A DNA stretch of 64,000 nt, taken from a virus. The stretch is from positions 26,169 through 90,168 of the IMG/VR virus record IMGVR_UViG_3300021600_000005. The stretch is one strand, 5' to 3'. Below are positions 24,525 to 32,291 of this stretch, in pieces. The notes beneath the pieces are model-generated. The model did no database searches and was not told where the DNA came from. It saw only the letters and a list, made by a program, of their open reading frames with translations. The position numbers and the translations under genes were made by a program. Each line of letters begins with the position of its first letter. The stretch's first letter is position 1.

Positions 24525-24556
24525 TTTGGCAGTTCGGAATTAAATTTATATATTTG
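24525..24556 (+). promoter_or_regulatory. Bacteroidota-type promoter
   Basis: TTTG (24525-24528), 20-base spacer, TATATTTG (24549-24556), an exact match, 20 bases upstream of ATG 24577. Confidence 0.8.
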
Positions 24557-24576
24557 TATCCTAAACTATATAAATT

Positions 24577-25317
24577 ATGACACAAGATACAATCACAAAA
24601 ATTACAAATTATCAAGGAAATAACTCATTTTTAATTAAAATGAAAGAATCCTTTCAGAAATACGGAAACTTAACTCCAAATCAACTAACCGCAGTTGAAA
24701 ATATCTTAGGTAAACCGACTCCAAAATCATTTGAGGAATTACCTGAAGAAGTGAAGGAAATCGCCTTATATAACGGTAATAATAAATTCTTAATTGATAT
24801 TAAAACCAAGTTAATTGAGAAACGTTCTTTAACTGAAAAACAAATTGAAGTGGCAATTAAACAAAATCGCCAGGAAAAAGACAAAAACAGAAAAGTGAAG
24901 ATGAAAGTTCCAACCATTGGGGAAACTATTAAAATTGGTCGTAAAGTTGGAACCGGTCTTAAAGAAAAATATTCTTTAAAATTTAACCCAATTTTAATTG
25001 ATATTACTAAAGTTCTTGCCTTAACTCCAAAATCAGTTTTATTCTCTGGTAAAATGACCATAAAACGTGGTGATGTTTGTATGATTTGTGCAAAAACATT
25101 AACTGACGAATTTTCAATGTTAACTCGTATGGGTAAAACATGTGCTAAACATCTTAAAGTAGAATATATTACCGATTCATCACAAGCAGAAAGATTCCGT
25201 AACGAATATTTAAAAAAAGTGAATGAAATTGGAGAAATGGAATTTTGGGTACCGATTTCACAAATTGTAAAATGGGATGGTGACTCTAAAGTTATTTTAG
25301 ATATTGTTCACGTTTAA
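24577..25317 (+). CDS. Hypothetical protein with a zinc-ribbon-like segment
   Basis: A 246-residue protein. Two similar N-terminal repeats (GNNSFLIKMKESF...LTPNQLTAVE and GNNKFLIDIKTKL...LTEKQIEVAI) are followed by a basic linker and a Cys cluster (CMICAKTLTDEF...GKTCAKHL, about residues 167-190) of C-x2-C...C-x3-H zinc-binding form. It has its own early promoter and is followed by the tRNA-like RNA at 25330. Possibly a nucleic-acid-binding early protein. Confidence 0.7.
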   Translation: MTQDTITKITNYQGNNSFLIKMKESFQKYGNLTPNQLTAVENILGKPTPKSFEELPEEVKEIALYNGNNKFLIDIKTKLIEKRSLTEKQIEVAIKQNRQEKDKNRKVKMKVPTIGETIKIGRKVGTGLKEKYSLKFNPILIDITKVLALTPKSVLFSGKMTIKRGDVCMICAKTLTDEFSMLTRMGKTCAKHLKVEYITDSSQAERFRNEYLKKVNEIGEMEFWVPISQIVKWDGDSKVILDIVHV

Positions 25318-25329
25318 TTTTTATAAAAT

Positions 25330-25620
25330 AGTCAGGTGGCGGAATGGTAGACGCAGGTATCTCAAGATATGATTACAAGGTTCGATTCCTGTTCTGATTA
25401 CACAAGTCGAGTTGTGTTCGACTAATGTGCTCCCGCATGATAGAAGTGGTGTCACAACCACAGGGACCTGGGCTAACACTTGAATCTAAGTTGGTTGGTT
25501 GGTGTACCAGTAACAACAGTAAGTTAACACACAAGTCCTAACCTCCCATTTACGTGGGTTGCCGCTGAAGTCTCAAGAAACTATTCGGTATTAGGGACAG
25601 TCAGAAATGATTGGACGTTT
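25330..25620 (+). ncRNA. Candidate structured RNA headed by a tRNA-Leu-like element
   Basis: 25330-25400 resembles tRNA-Leu: acceptor AGTCAGG/TCTGATT plus discriminator A, the Leu-type D arm GCGGAATGGTAGACGC and the T-loop block GGTTCGATTCC. The anticodon arm does not close with a normal 7-base loop around CAA, and the T stem has an extra A, so a standard tRNA is doubtful. Downstream 25401-25620 has no ORF but folds locally: CACAAGTCGA/TCGACT(aa)TGTG, GTGGT/ACCAC, ACTT/AAGT and CCCA/TGGG hairpins. Possibly one longer RNA, an intron-bearing tRNA or a decayed tRNA plus spacer. Confidence 0.5.
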
Positions 25621-25681
25621 ATTTTTTTAAATTGTTAAAAAAAAATTAGTTTTTAATTAATAAAATAGTATCTTTGTTGTT

Positions 25682-25855
25682 ATGGAAGAACAGTTAATAA
25701 GAAAAATAAAAGGTGGGTTAATGGGGATTAAAATGAAAACTAAACAACCTAAAGATGTTGCAGTGTTATTAAATAAGTTAAAACTTGTCAACAAATTAAT
25801 GTATGAAGATTTATTGAACGATTATAAACAAACTTTAAAATCGATTAATTTTTAA
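25682..25855 (+). CDS. Small hypothetical protein, 57 residues
   Basis: Frame MEEQLIRKIKGGLMGIKMKT continuing basic/helical to SINF. TATCTTTG (25669-25676) ends five bases before the ATG, an exact TAnnTTTG element (the -33 box is TTAG), implying a leaderless early mRNA. No family recognised. Confidence 0.6.
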   Translation: MEEQLIRKIKGGLMGIKMKTKQPKDVAVLLNKLKLVNKLMYEDLLNDYKQTLKSINF

Positions 25856-25906
25856 TTAGACATATCTTTTTTGTAATAAGTTATATTTATTATAAATTAT
25901 AAATTA

Positions 25907-26509
25907 ATGTCAACTCCCGTAATTGTAGCATTTATCACTGGTGTATTAGGTCCTATATTAGTATTATATATTAAAAGCTTTATAGATAAAAAAAACCCAA
26001 ATGATATGGTTAGAGACACTCTTCGTGTTAGTGAACTAGTAACCACAAAAATAGAACAAATTAAAGACGAATTTGATTCGGATAGAGTTTGGATAACTCA
26101 ATTTCATAATGGAGGTTCTTTTTACCCAACAGGTAAATCAATGGCCAAATTTAGTATTATTTATGAAAGCGTTGCTCCCGGAGCAACATCTATACAAAGT
26201 AATTTTCATAATATTCCAGTAAATTTATTTAGTAAATCAATAAATCAGTTATTAGAAAACGATTTAATTGAAGTTCCTGATTATAAAGATGAAGTAATTC
26301 ACACTTTTGGTTTAAGATATGTTGCTCAAGATACTGGTTGTAAATCAGGTTATTTATTCGCTATTAAAACTATTGAAGGAAAATTTATTGGGACTTTAGG
26401 TCTTGATTATACAAAGAAAAAACATAAACTAGACGAAGAGTCTATAATTCAGTTACAAGTACATGCATCTTCTTTAGGTGGGGTACTTATGACTCATTTA
26501 TTAGGATAA
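25907..26509 (+). CDS. Membrane-anchored GAF-like protein
   Basis: A 200-residue protein: N-terminal transmembrane helix (VIVAFITGVLGPILVLYI), then a domain with VWITQFHNGGSFYPTGK, SIIYESVAPG and FIGTLGLDYTKKKH, in the layout of GAF-type sensory or ligand-binding domains. ATATTTAT (25883-25890) is 16 bases upstream. No effector domain. May be a membrane-facing late protein; ligand unknown. Confidence 0.65.
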   Translation: MSTPVIVAFITGVLGPILVLYIKSFIDKKNPNDMVRDTLRVSELVTTKIEQIKDEFDSDRVWITQFHNGGSFYPTGKSMAKFSIIYESVAPGATSIQSNFHNIPVNLFSKSINQLLENDLIEVPDYKDEVIHTFGLRYVAQDTGCKSGYLFAIKTIEGKFIGTLGLDYTKKKHKLDEESIIQLQVHASSLGGVLMTHLLG

Positions 26510-26521
26510 AAAACAAATAAT

Positions 26522-27091
26522 ATGGATGATATAATAAGTAATATACTAATTGGGGTTAATCCAAAGGTAAAGTCCGGTAGTTTTGGGATTGGTGAGAATA
26601 CCGCAACTTATAATTGTAGTAGTAATGTTGATGTTTCATCACCAGTTGGCGGTAAAATTGAAAAAATAAATGGAACTGAGGTCATTATTGTATCTAATGC
26701 GGGAAATAAGTATACAATTAATGGAGTTTCTACTTCTTTGAGCGTAGGAGCCTCAGTATCTTCAGGGACTTCAATTGGTAAAACAAGTGGTAGACAGATA
26801 ACCTTAAAATCCAGACAAGATTTATCAAGTTTAGAGTCTACAGATGAAAAAAAAGAAAATAATGTTAATAATACTGAAAACTCAGGCGAGTTAGGGTTTA
26901 ATAGTGGTGAAACTCAAAAAATTTGGGATAAAACCGTAGGTAAGATGATTGGCATTTCAAACATACCATATGATGTTGCTTCAAAACGTATAAAAAAGGC
27001 AATTAAAAAGGTAACCTTAAAAAAAGAATCTATTGATATTAAAGATAATGTTTTATCTGAAGAATTAAAAAGAATCAAAAGTTTATTCTAA
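26522..27091 (+). CDS. Hypothetical beta-rich protein, possible M23-fold remnant
   Basis: A 189-residue protein. Residues 35-95 (VSSPVGGKIEKINGTEVII, NKYTINGVSTSLSVG, GTSIGKTSG) follow the glycine-punctuated strand pattern of LytM/M23-type or biotinyl-like folds, but the zinc ligands of M23 (HxxxD, HxH) are missing. The C-terminal 40 residues are basic and helical. Follows the GAF-like gene by 12 bases. Virion or wall-binding role possible. Confidence 0.6.
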   Translation: MDDIISNILIGVNPKVKSGSFGIGENTATYNCSSNVDVSSPVGGKIEKINGTEVIIVSNAGNKYTINGVSTSLSVGASVSSGTSIGKTSGRQITLKSRQDLSSLESTDEKKENNVNNTENSGELGFNSGETQKIWDKTVGKMIGISNIPYDVASKRIKKAIKKVTLKKESIDIKDNVLSEELKRIKSLF

Positions 27092-27145
27092 AAAAAATCC
27101 CCATTGTTAAATGAGGAATCAAAAAATCTATGTTTTTTTAAACTC

Positions 27146-27346
27146 TTAGTGAGTTGTGCTTGTAGCAACAACTGACATTGTTTCAACTGGTAGAACAACT
27201 GTAGAATCTACAACTTTGTTACAAGTGTCTTCACAACATGTAACTGTGGTTGAATCTGTTGTTGTTGGTTTAGTTGAATCACCACTTACACAAGATGCAA
27301 GTGAAAGTGCGGTTACTAGGACTGATGTTAAAATTACTTTTTTCAT
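27146..27346 (-). CDS. Small lipoprotein
   Basis: A 66-residue protein with a type II signal peptide (KKVILTSVLVTALSLASC, lipobox LASC with Cys19), then a Thr/Val-rich segment with CCEDTC. It should be anchored in a host membrane after processing. It lies alone between the 26522 gene and the tandem promoters. Candidate superinfection-exclusion or surface protein, by analogy with phage lipoproteins. Confidence 0.72.
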   Translation of the reverse strand: MKKVILTSVLVTALSLASCVSGDSTKPTTTDSTTVTCCEDTCNKVVDSTVVLPVETMSVVATSTTH

Positions 27347-27433
27347 TTTTTATATTGTTTTTATTTACTCAATAAATATACTATTTCACCCAATAAGTCA
27401 ACATTTATTAAAAAAATATTTTTTTTAATAAAA

Positions 27434-27740
27434 TTTGGTTTTTAATATAAAATGATTACATTTGTAGAACTTTGATAAAGTTTAATGTATTTATAAAACA
27501 CGTAAAATTTATTAAAAAAAGATTTGACAGTTTAAAAAAAATGTCTTATTTTTGTAAAAGAATTGATAGTTTTTAATGTATTTGTAAGACATAAAAAAAT
27601 ATTAAAAAAAGATTTGGTAAATCAAAAAACTTTACCTAACTTTGTAAAAGAATTGATAGTTTTTAATGTGTTTGTAAAACATAAAAAAAATTAAAAAAAG
27701 ATTTGGTAAATTAAAAAAAAATACCTAACTTTGTAAAAGA
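27434..27740 (+). promoter_or_regulatory. Four tandem promoters in an 89-90 bp repeat
   Basis: TTTG boxes at 27434, 27523, 27613 and 27702, each 19-20 bases before a TAnnTTTG box: TACATTTG 27457-27464, TATTTTTG 27547-27554, TAACTTTG 27637-27644, TAACTTTG 27726-27733. The DNA between is repetitive (TTGATAGTTTTTAATGTATT). All point into the structured RNA starting near 27740. The regular period shows duplication of a promoter unit and suggests very strong transcription. Confidence 0.85.
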
Positions 27741-29068
27741 TATCAGAAACGTCTGATTGTGTTCTTTGAAATATTATTATCCGTTTGACGGATTAAAATG
27801 AAACCTTCGGGTTAATTTTGAACTCCGTCAATAAATGATAATCGGCCGTGTATGGTCGTTAAATAAACCACGAAAGTGGGATAAAGTGAATTTACTTGTG
27901 TTAGTAAGTTTGCGGTTTCTTTAGAAACTCGAGTACACAAGTGGGATATCATCCGACCTTTATTACTGAGGGCGACGCTTTAAGGAAAGTGGTTGGATGG
28001 TTTGGGAATGTGGATTCTCAAACTGAGTTCGGAAGAACAATAAAAGTAACCCATAGGAATCAAGTAAAAAATGTGGCACCAACCATATAATTGCGGGTTC
28101 CAATGTTAAAGAGGACTTAAAACCGAAAGGTAAGATAAAGAACAAGTGGTGTTGTTATTATCCTTACATATCATCCGCCAAGATGTATGTTTGAAGTAAT
28201 CTTAAAATATTGAGATAGGGATATTTCACTGAGTAGAAAAGCATTTTGATTCTCAAAAGGAGTTGAAGCTTAAGATGGACCTCTACTTGGACGCATCCAC
28301 GACACATAAAACTTATACCAAATTTTAAGTAAAATTAAACTAAATATAAGCAAAAGTGTTCATCAGGTTTTGATGAAAGTCGCCTACATAGTCATGGGTT
28401 GTCCATGGCATACTAAGACCGCAAGTCGAAGTATATTTTTACCAAAAACCTCTAAGGAGTCGAATCCTGAGTTAACTCGCAAGGTTAAGGAGAGTGGAGT
28501 AGTAAAAGAGTAGTTGAAACCTTTAGGAGTGATTAGTCTAACTAATCGGCGATGAGACTTACCATTCAAAAGATGGTGGAAACAAAGGGAACTAATAATC
28601 CTTTAAAAGATTCTCACATATAGGTGTATTCTCAGCCTAAATTAAATATTGTAACAAAAATTGTTTATTAAATTAAACACTGGAGATGATACCTCATTAC
28701 AATACAAGTGGTTCCCAAGTTGTTTCCTTCATAACAACAGCAATGAACTAAAACTTGCAAAAATAAAATGAAAGGTTTTTTATTGGTGATTTAGTTAATT
28801 TATCACATTTTGGTACCACATCCAAAAAGATTAAAAAATAAACACTTTTTATGACTTCGGATGTCACAGGTTAGTTCAAACCAAAAAAACTCATGTCACT
28901 TTTGTTTAGAAAGTTTTGTTTTATAAACAGTCTTCTATTTTAGTGGTTAACTAAAAATGAAACAATTGAATAAACGGTTTTGTTAGAATTACCAAAAAAA
29001 AGTAACGTCACAAACTACTTTCGTATAATATCCAATTTACGTTCTAACAACTGGGTAAAGGCTAAATA
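27740..29068 (+). ncRNA. Giant structured non-coding RNA (GOLLD/ROOL-like class suspected)
   Basis: About 1.33 kb without a sensible ORF, between four tandem promoters and a terminator. It is GC-richer than the coding regions and full of stable hairpins: ATCCGT-TTG-ACGGAT, AACC-TTCG-GGTT, CCAC-GAAA-GTGG, GTTTC-TTTA-GAAAC nested in ACTTGTGT/ACACAAGT, TTTGGGAAT-GTGG-ATTCTCAAA, ACC-GAAA-GGT, TTCATCA/TGATGAA, GATTAGT-CTA-ACTAATC and long-range GGTTGG/CCAACC. The densest part is 27740-28650. A 3' part (28650-29068) has ACATCC/GGATGT and TTGTTAGAA/TTCTAACAA pairings. Size, ornateness, phage context and nearby tRNA/tmRNA suggest GOLLD or ROOL, but I cannot confirm the class. Confidence 0.75.
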
Positions 29069-29106
29069 GGGAGGTTTGATTAGCCGTCAGACCTCCCTTT
29101 CTTTTT
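29069..29106 (+). terminator. Terminator of the giant RNA
   Basis: Stem GGGAGGT (29069-29075)/ACCTCCC (29091-29097) followed by TTTCTTTTT. It defines the 3' end of the transcript started at the tandem promoters. Confidence 0.85.
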
Positions 29107-29165
29107 GAAAAATCTTTAATATTATTATGGTACCCTTGAGGTATAAAAACTAAAAATTTAATAGC

Positions 29166-29501
29166 ATGGAAATGTATTATTTTTCTTTAGGTATTCTTTC
29201 GATTATTAGTCTAATTTTTTGTAGTCTAATTGTTTGGGGTTTAGTTAAGGTGATTAAAACAAAAAATGATTTAGAAAATTTCAAAGAGTCTTATAAATGG
29301 GATTTAGAATGTAACCATAGAAGATTTGATGACAACAAAAGAGAGGTTAATCTTCATATGGAAGCTTTCAATAGAAATATTGAAGAGACCGTTAACAGTG
29401 TACACCGCTCAATTGATGAAAATTTTAATGAATCTAGAAGTTACACCGACAAACGAATTGACAAATTTTTAAACAAGTCAATTGACTCTGAAAAGAATTA
29501 A
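29166..29501 (+). CDS. Membrane-anchored coiled-coil protein
   Basis: A 111-residue protein: N-terminal transmembrane helix (FSLGILSIISLIFCSLIVWG) then a long charged helix (KTKNDLENFKESYKWDLE; HRSIDENFNESRSYTDKRID). Isolated between the giant RNA and the tmRNA, with a terminator directly behind. No family recognised; spanin-like or scaffold roles are possible. Confidence 0.65.
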   Translation: MEMYYFSLGILSIISLIFCSLIVWGLVKVIKTKNDLENFKESYKWDLECNHRRFDDNKREVNLHMEAFNRNIEETVNSVHRSIDENFNESRSYTDKRIDKFLNKSIDSEKN

Positions 29502-29505
29502 CAAA

Positions 29506-29530
29506 AACCCCACTTATATGTGGGGTTTTT
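29506..29530. terminator. Bidirectional terminator
   Basis: Eight-base stem AACCCCAC/GTGGGGTT, loop TTATAT, T run on the plus side and A run on the other. It ends both the 29166 gene and, on the minus strand, the tmRNA, whose CCA end is five bases away. Confidence 0.85.
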
Positions 29531-29534
29531 TAAT

Positions 29535-29927
29535 TGGTGGAGGCGGAGGGCTCCGACTCCCTCGTCCAAGTAACCCCGATTAACCAGGACTACACGCTTA
29601 GTATAAAGTTTTCTAACTTTCCAAAAATACTTAATTCTCTTATTTTATAGTGGTTCGATTTATCAAGAACTTAACTTCCACTTGTCTCTTTTTGGGTAGA
29701 GTCCACACCATTGCAAGGACTTCTGTTCCTAGGTTATATGTCCGCCGACCCGAAACTGTTACTTAATCTAATTAAGCTACAGCAACTTCCTCAGTACGGA
29801 TTAATCCAACTGATGAAAGTTTGTTGATGATGTTATCACCTGAAAAGTAAACCAGTTTTTACAAGGTTAGTTTAGCCTCGACGTGCCCCAATTAACAGAA
29901 AAAACCTGTCAAATCCAAAGCGCCCCC
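29535..29927 (-). ncRNA. ssrA: Transfer-messenger RNA (tmRNA)
   Basis: A complete one-piece tmRNA. The 5' end GGGGGCG (29927-29921) pairs over seven bases with CGCCTCC before the encoded ACCA (29535). TTTGGATTTGACAGG follows the 5' end, as in bacterial tmRNAs; AAGCGTGTAGTCC and GGACGAGGG mark the 3' tRNA-like half. The tag frame 29840-29772 reads GDNIINKLSSVGLIRTEEVA then VA and stop (22 residues, assuming resumption at GGT). The T loop reads AGTCGGAG instead of a TTCRANY-type loop. It rescues stalled ribosomes and tags products for proteolysis. Own promoter at 29956-29986. Confidence 0.93.
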
Positions 29928-29955
29928 AATATGTTAATGAACGATTATTAAGATA

Positions 29956-29986
29956 CAAATATAATTATAATTTGACAATTATCAAA
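29956..29986 (-). promoter_or_regulatory. Promoter of the tmRNA
   Basis: On the minus strand: TTTG (29986-29983), 19-base spacer, TATATTTG (29963-29956), an exact match. Start would fall near 29950, leaving a short 5' leader for RNase P to remove at 29927. Confidence 0.8.
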
Positions 29987-30020
29987 TTTTTAATATTTAT
30001 TCTTAAACATATTTATAAAT

Positions 30021-31421
30021 ATGCCAGAACAAGAAGAAGAAAATAAAAACTTAGCTTATGAACATTCTAGGGTTTTATATGATACTGACGATTTGATGTT
30101 AGTTGAAGTTGAAAATTACGATGGGGCTAAGTATTTTGGACCTAATTTTGTAGAAAGAAATTATTTTAAAAATTATAATAATGGTGTCTTGTATTTTATT
30201 ATTAATAAAAAAGAAATAACTAAAGAGTCTTTTAAATCGTCAACCTATACAATTTATATTGAGGGTAAGGGCAATGAAACCCATATTTTTAATCCTTTGG
30301 GGGATAAAATTTCATTGTCTGAAATTATTAAAACATTTCCAGTTTTAGAAACTCGTTTAATAGAAATACTAGGTGTTAGTGGTATATATTCAGCATTATT
30401 ATCAATAAAGAATGGGAATGAAACGACTTCATACCAATTACAAAGACATGATGATTTAATATCTGGGTTTAAATTTAAAGAAAAATCTCCCGGTAATAGT
30501 ATGGTATCTTTAACGTTTGCTAATGAAAGTAAATTTTTTGAGTTATTTGGATTTGATGAAAATGACATGTGGGCTTTAAACGTAATTATGAGTAGATATG
30601 GAGCCGATGATGTATTTTACTCAAATGACTACGCATATTCAGATTTTAAAGAAGGATACCTTATTAGGGAGTTTTCTAATGAAAATATGGATAAAGTCAA
30701 AGAAATAATATCGTATTTAGAACCATCAATACTTCCTATAAATGATGAAAATGATAAATTAGAGAATGTTTCACAGATTTTATTTAAAACTTTTGAAAGT
30801 GAATGTGAATCATTTATTAATGATTATTCAAGTATGATGAATAACTGCAAACAAAGCGCAGCTCTTGACGATGTATACGATGATTTAGGGGATGTTTTAA
30901 TTAAATATGGAATGTTAACTAAAACACCACTATATAAATATTACACAACTGTATCAACTCTTTTAGCTCTATATGATATGACAGGAGTAAAAGATGGAAG
31001 TATAACTGATGTTTTAACTAAGTTACTAAATGATTCTCACGGCGGAGGATGGTCCGATAGTTTATATGAATACGATTGTAAAGATTTTGGTAGTGAAGAA
31101 TTTAATAACGGCGTTTCTTGGGAATTAGATAAAATGTTAGAACAACTTTTAGATTCTGATAAATTTGCTAATTTAGAAGTGTATAGAAAGGCTCTTTCAA
31201 TTTTAGATAAATACACTATAGGGTTTACCTATGAACTTCCAAGAAATAAAAAGGAAAAGTTTAAAATTATGAGTCTTGACCCGGCAACAAACAAATTTAC
31301 AATAAGATATTTTTCAAGCGAAAATACTTCTGGTATTGGGACTAGAAATAATCCTGGAGAATTAAGGTCATTCACTTTGGATGAATTTAACAATTTTTTA
31401 CATACACCAGAACTTTTTTAA
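30021..31421 (+). CDS. Hypothetical protein, 466 residues
   Basis: An acidic protein starting MPEQEEENKNLAYEHSRVLY. The first half looks like a beta-rich domain (YTIYIEGKGNETHIFNPLG); the second half is helical (SECESFINDYSSMMNNC, DVYDDLGDVLIKYGML). ATATTTATA (30009-30017) ends three bases before the ATG. No leader site. Probably a late protein; no family recognised. Confidence 0.7.
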   Translation: MPEQEEENKNLAYEHSRVLYDTDDLMLVEVENYDGAKYFGPNFVERNYFKNYNNGVLYFIINKKEITKESFKSSTYTIYIEGKGNETHIFNPLGDKISLSEIIKTFPVLETRLIEILGVSGIYSALLSIKNGNETTSYQLQRHDDLISGFKFKEKSPGNSMVSLTFANESKFFELFGFDENDMWALNVIMSRYGADDVFYSNDYAYSDFKEGYLIREFSNENMDKVKEIISYLEPSILPINDENDKLENVSQILFKTFESECESFINDYSSMMNNCKQSAALDDVYDDLGDVLIKYGMLTKTPLYKYYTTVSTLLALYDMTGVKDGSITDVLTKLLNDSHGGGWSDSLYEYDCKDFGSEEFNNGVSWELDKMLEQLLDSDKFANLEVYRKALSILDKYTIGFTYELPRNKKEKFKIMSLDPATNKFTIRYFSSENTSGIGTRNNPGELRSFTLDEFNNFLHTPELF

Positions 31422-31445
31422 TTATTAATTATTAAGATTTTTTAG

Positions 31446-31453
31446 TATATTTG
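31446..31453 (+). promoter_or_regulatory. TAnnTTTG element directly before a start codon
   Basis: TATATTTG ends four bases before the ATG at 31458; only a weak upstream box can be seen. Implies a leaderless or nearly leaderless transcript for the peptidase. Confidence 0.5.
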
Positions 31454-31457
31454 TACT

Positions 31458-32291
31458 ATGGAAAGAAATTATGAATTATTAAAAAGTGTATTATCTGTAG
31501 CAACTCACACTTATCAGGAAGAATTAATGATTAATTTTATTGAAAATTGGTTAGTTGAAAATAATCTACCATATTTTGTTGATGATATGGGGAATATTTA
31601 TGTAACAAAACAAACTGACCAAAATATTAAATTTTTTCCATGTGTTGTCTCTCATACAGATACTGTACATAATATCGACACCATTAACATTCGAGAGACT
31701 ATATTACCAAACACTCAAAATATAATGAAACCATCTTTAAATGCCTTTAATAACGAAGGTAAACCAACTGGGATTGGCGGGGATGATAAATGTGGAGTTT
31801 ACGCTTGTTTAGAATTACTTAAAGAATTACCTAATTTAAAGGCGGCGTTTTTTGTTTCAGAAGAAACTGGGTGTTATGGTTCAAGGTCAGCAAATAAATC
31901 ATTTTTTGAAAATGTTGGTTATGCTATACAGTTTGACGCTCCTGGTAATAGAATGATTACTGAAATCTCTATGGGTACTAGGTTATTTGAACTAAATGGA
32001 GACTTTCATAAAATAACAAGTAATATTTTAAATGAAGAATTTAACGGTACTGGAGAATATGGTTCACATCCATATACCGATATATATGCTTTAAAACATT
32101 TATTTGATTTTTCATGTATTAACATCTCTATTGGGTATTATAGATACCATACAAGAAATGAGTACGTGGTTATTGAAGATGTTTATAACGGTATTAATGT
32201 TGGAAAAAAAATAATTGAAGGACTGTCGTATAAAAAATACAAATATTTACCAGATTCAAATTATTTATTTAATACAAAAAAACAGTTTTAA
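31458..32291 (+). CDS. M20/M42-type metallo-aminopeptidase-like protein
   Basis: A 277-residue protein with the dinuclear-zinc landmarks of the family: VVSHTDTVHN (His and Asp ligands), GIGGDDKCGVY (bridging Asp), VSEETGCYGS (catalytic EE), and a C-terminal RYHTRNEYVVIED (His ligand). The lid insertion is short, so it is smaller than the usual 340-400. It should release amino acids from peptides, perhaps recycling host protein. Converges with the Clp gene, overlapping by four bases. Confidence 0.82.
   Translation: MERNYELLKSVLSVATHTYQEELMINFIENWLVENNLPYFVDDMGNIYVTKQTDQNIKFFPCVVSHTDTVHNIDTINIRETILPNTQNIMKPSLNAFNNEGKPTGIGGDDKCGVYACLELLKELPNLKAAFFVSEETGCYGSRSANKSFFENVGYAIQFDAPGNRMITEISMGTRLFELNGDFHKITSNILNEEFNGTGEYGSHPYTDIYALKHLFDFSCINISIGYYRYHTRNEYVVIEDVYNGINVGKKIIEGLSYKKYKYLPDSNYLFNTKKQF

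Noticed and set aside
24681-25061. Minus-strand ORF of 126 residues
   Set aside because: Antisense to a gene with an exact promoter and zinc motif; no support of its own.
25330-25400. Ordinary tRNA-Leu(CAA)
   Set aside because: The anticodon stem cannot pair with a seven-base loop and the T stem has an extra base, so I list it as tRNA-like within a longer RNA.
27092-27122. Terminator after the 26522 gene
   Set aside because: The hairpin TCCCCATT/AATGAGGA has a mismatch in the stem core, so support is weak.
27434-27740. CRISPR array
   Set aside because: The 89-90 bp repeats are explained as duplicated promoter units; no constant-length unique spacers and no cas genes in the window.
27963-28569. 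Two minus-strand ORFs of 60-61 residues inside the giant RNA region
   Set aside because: Composition unlike phage proteins, no starts with promoter elements, and the sequence is explained by RNA structure on the plus strand.
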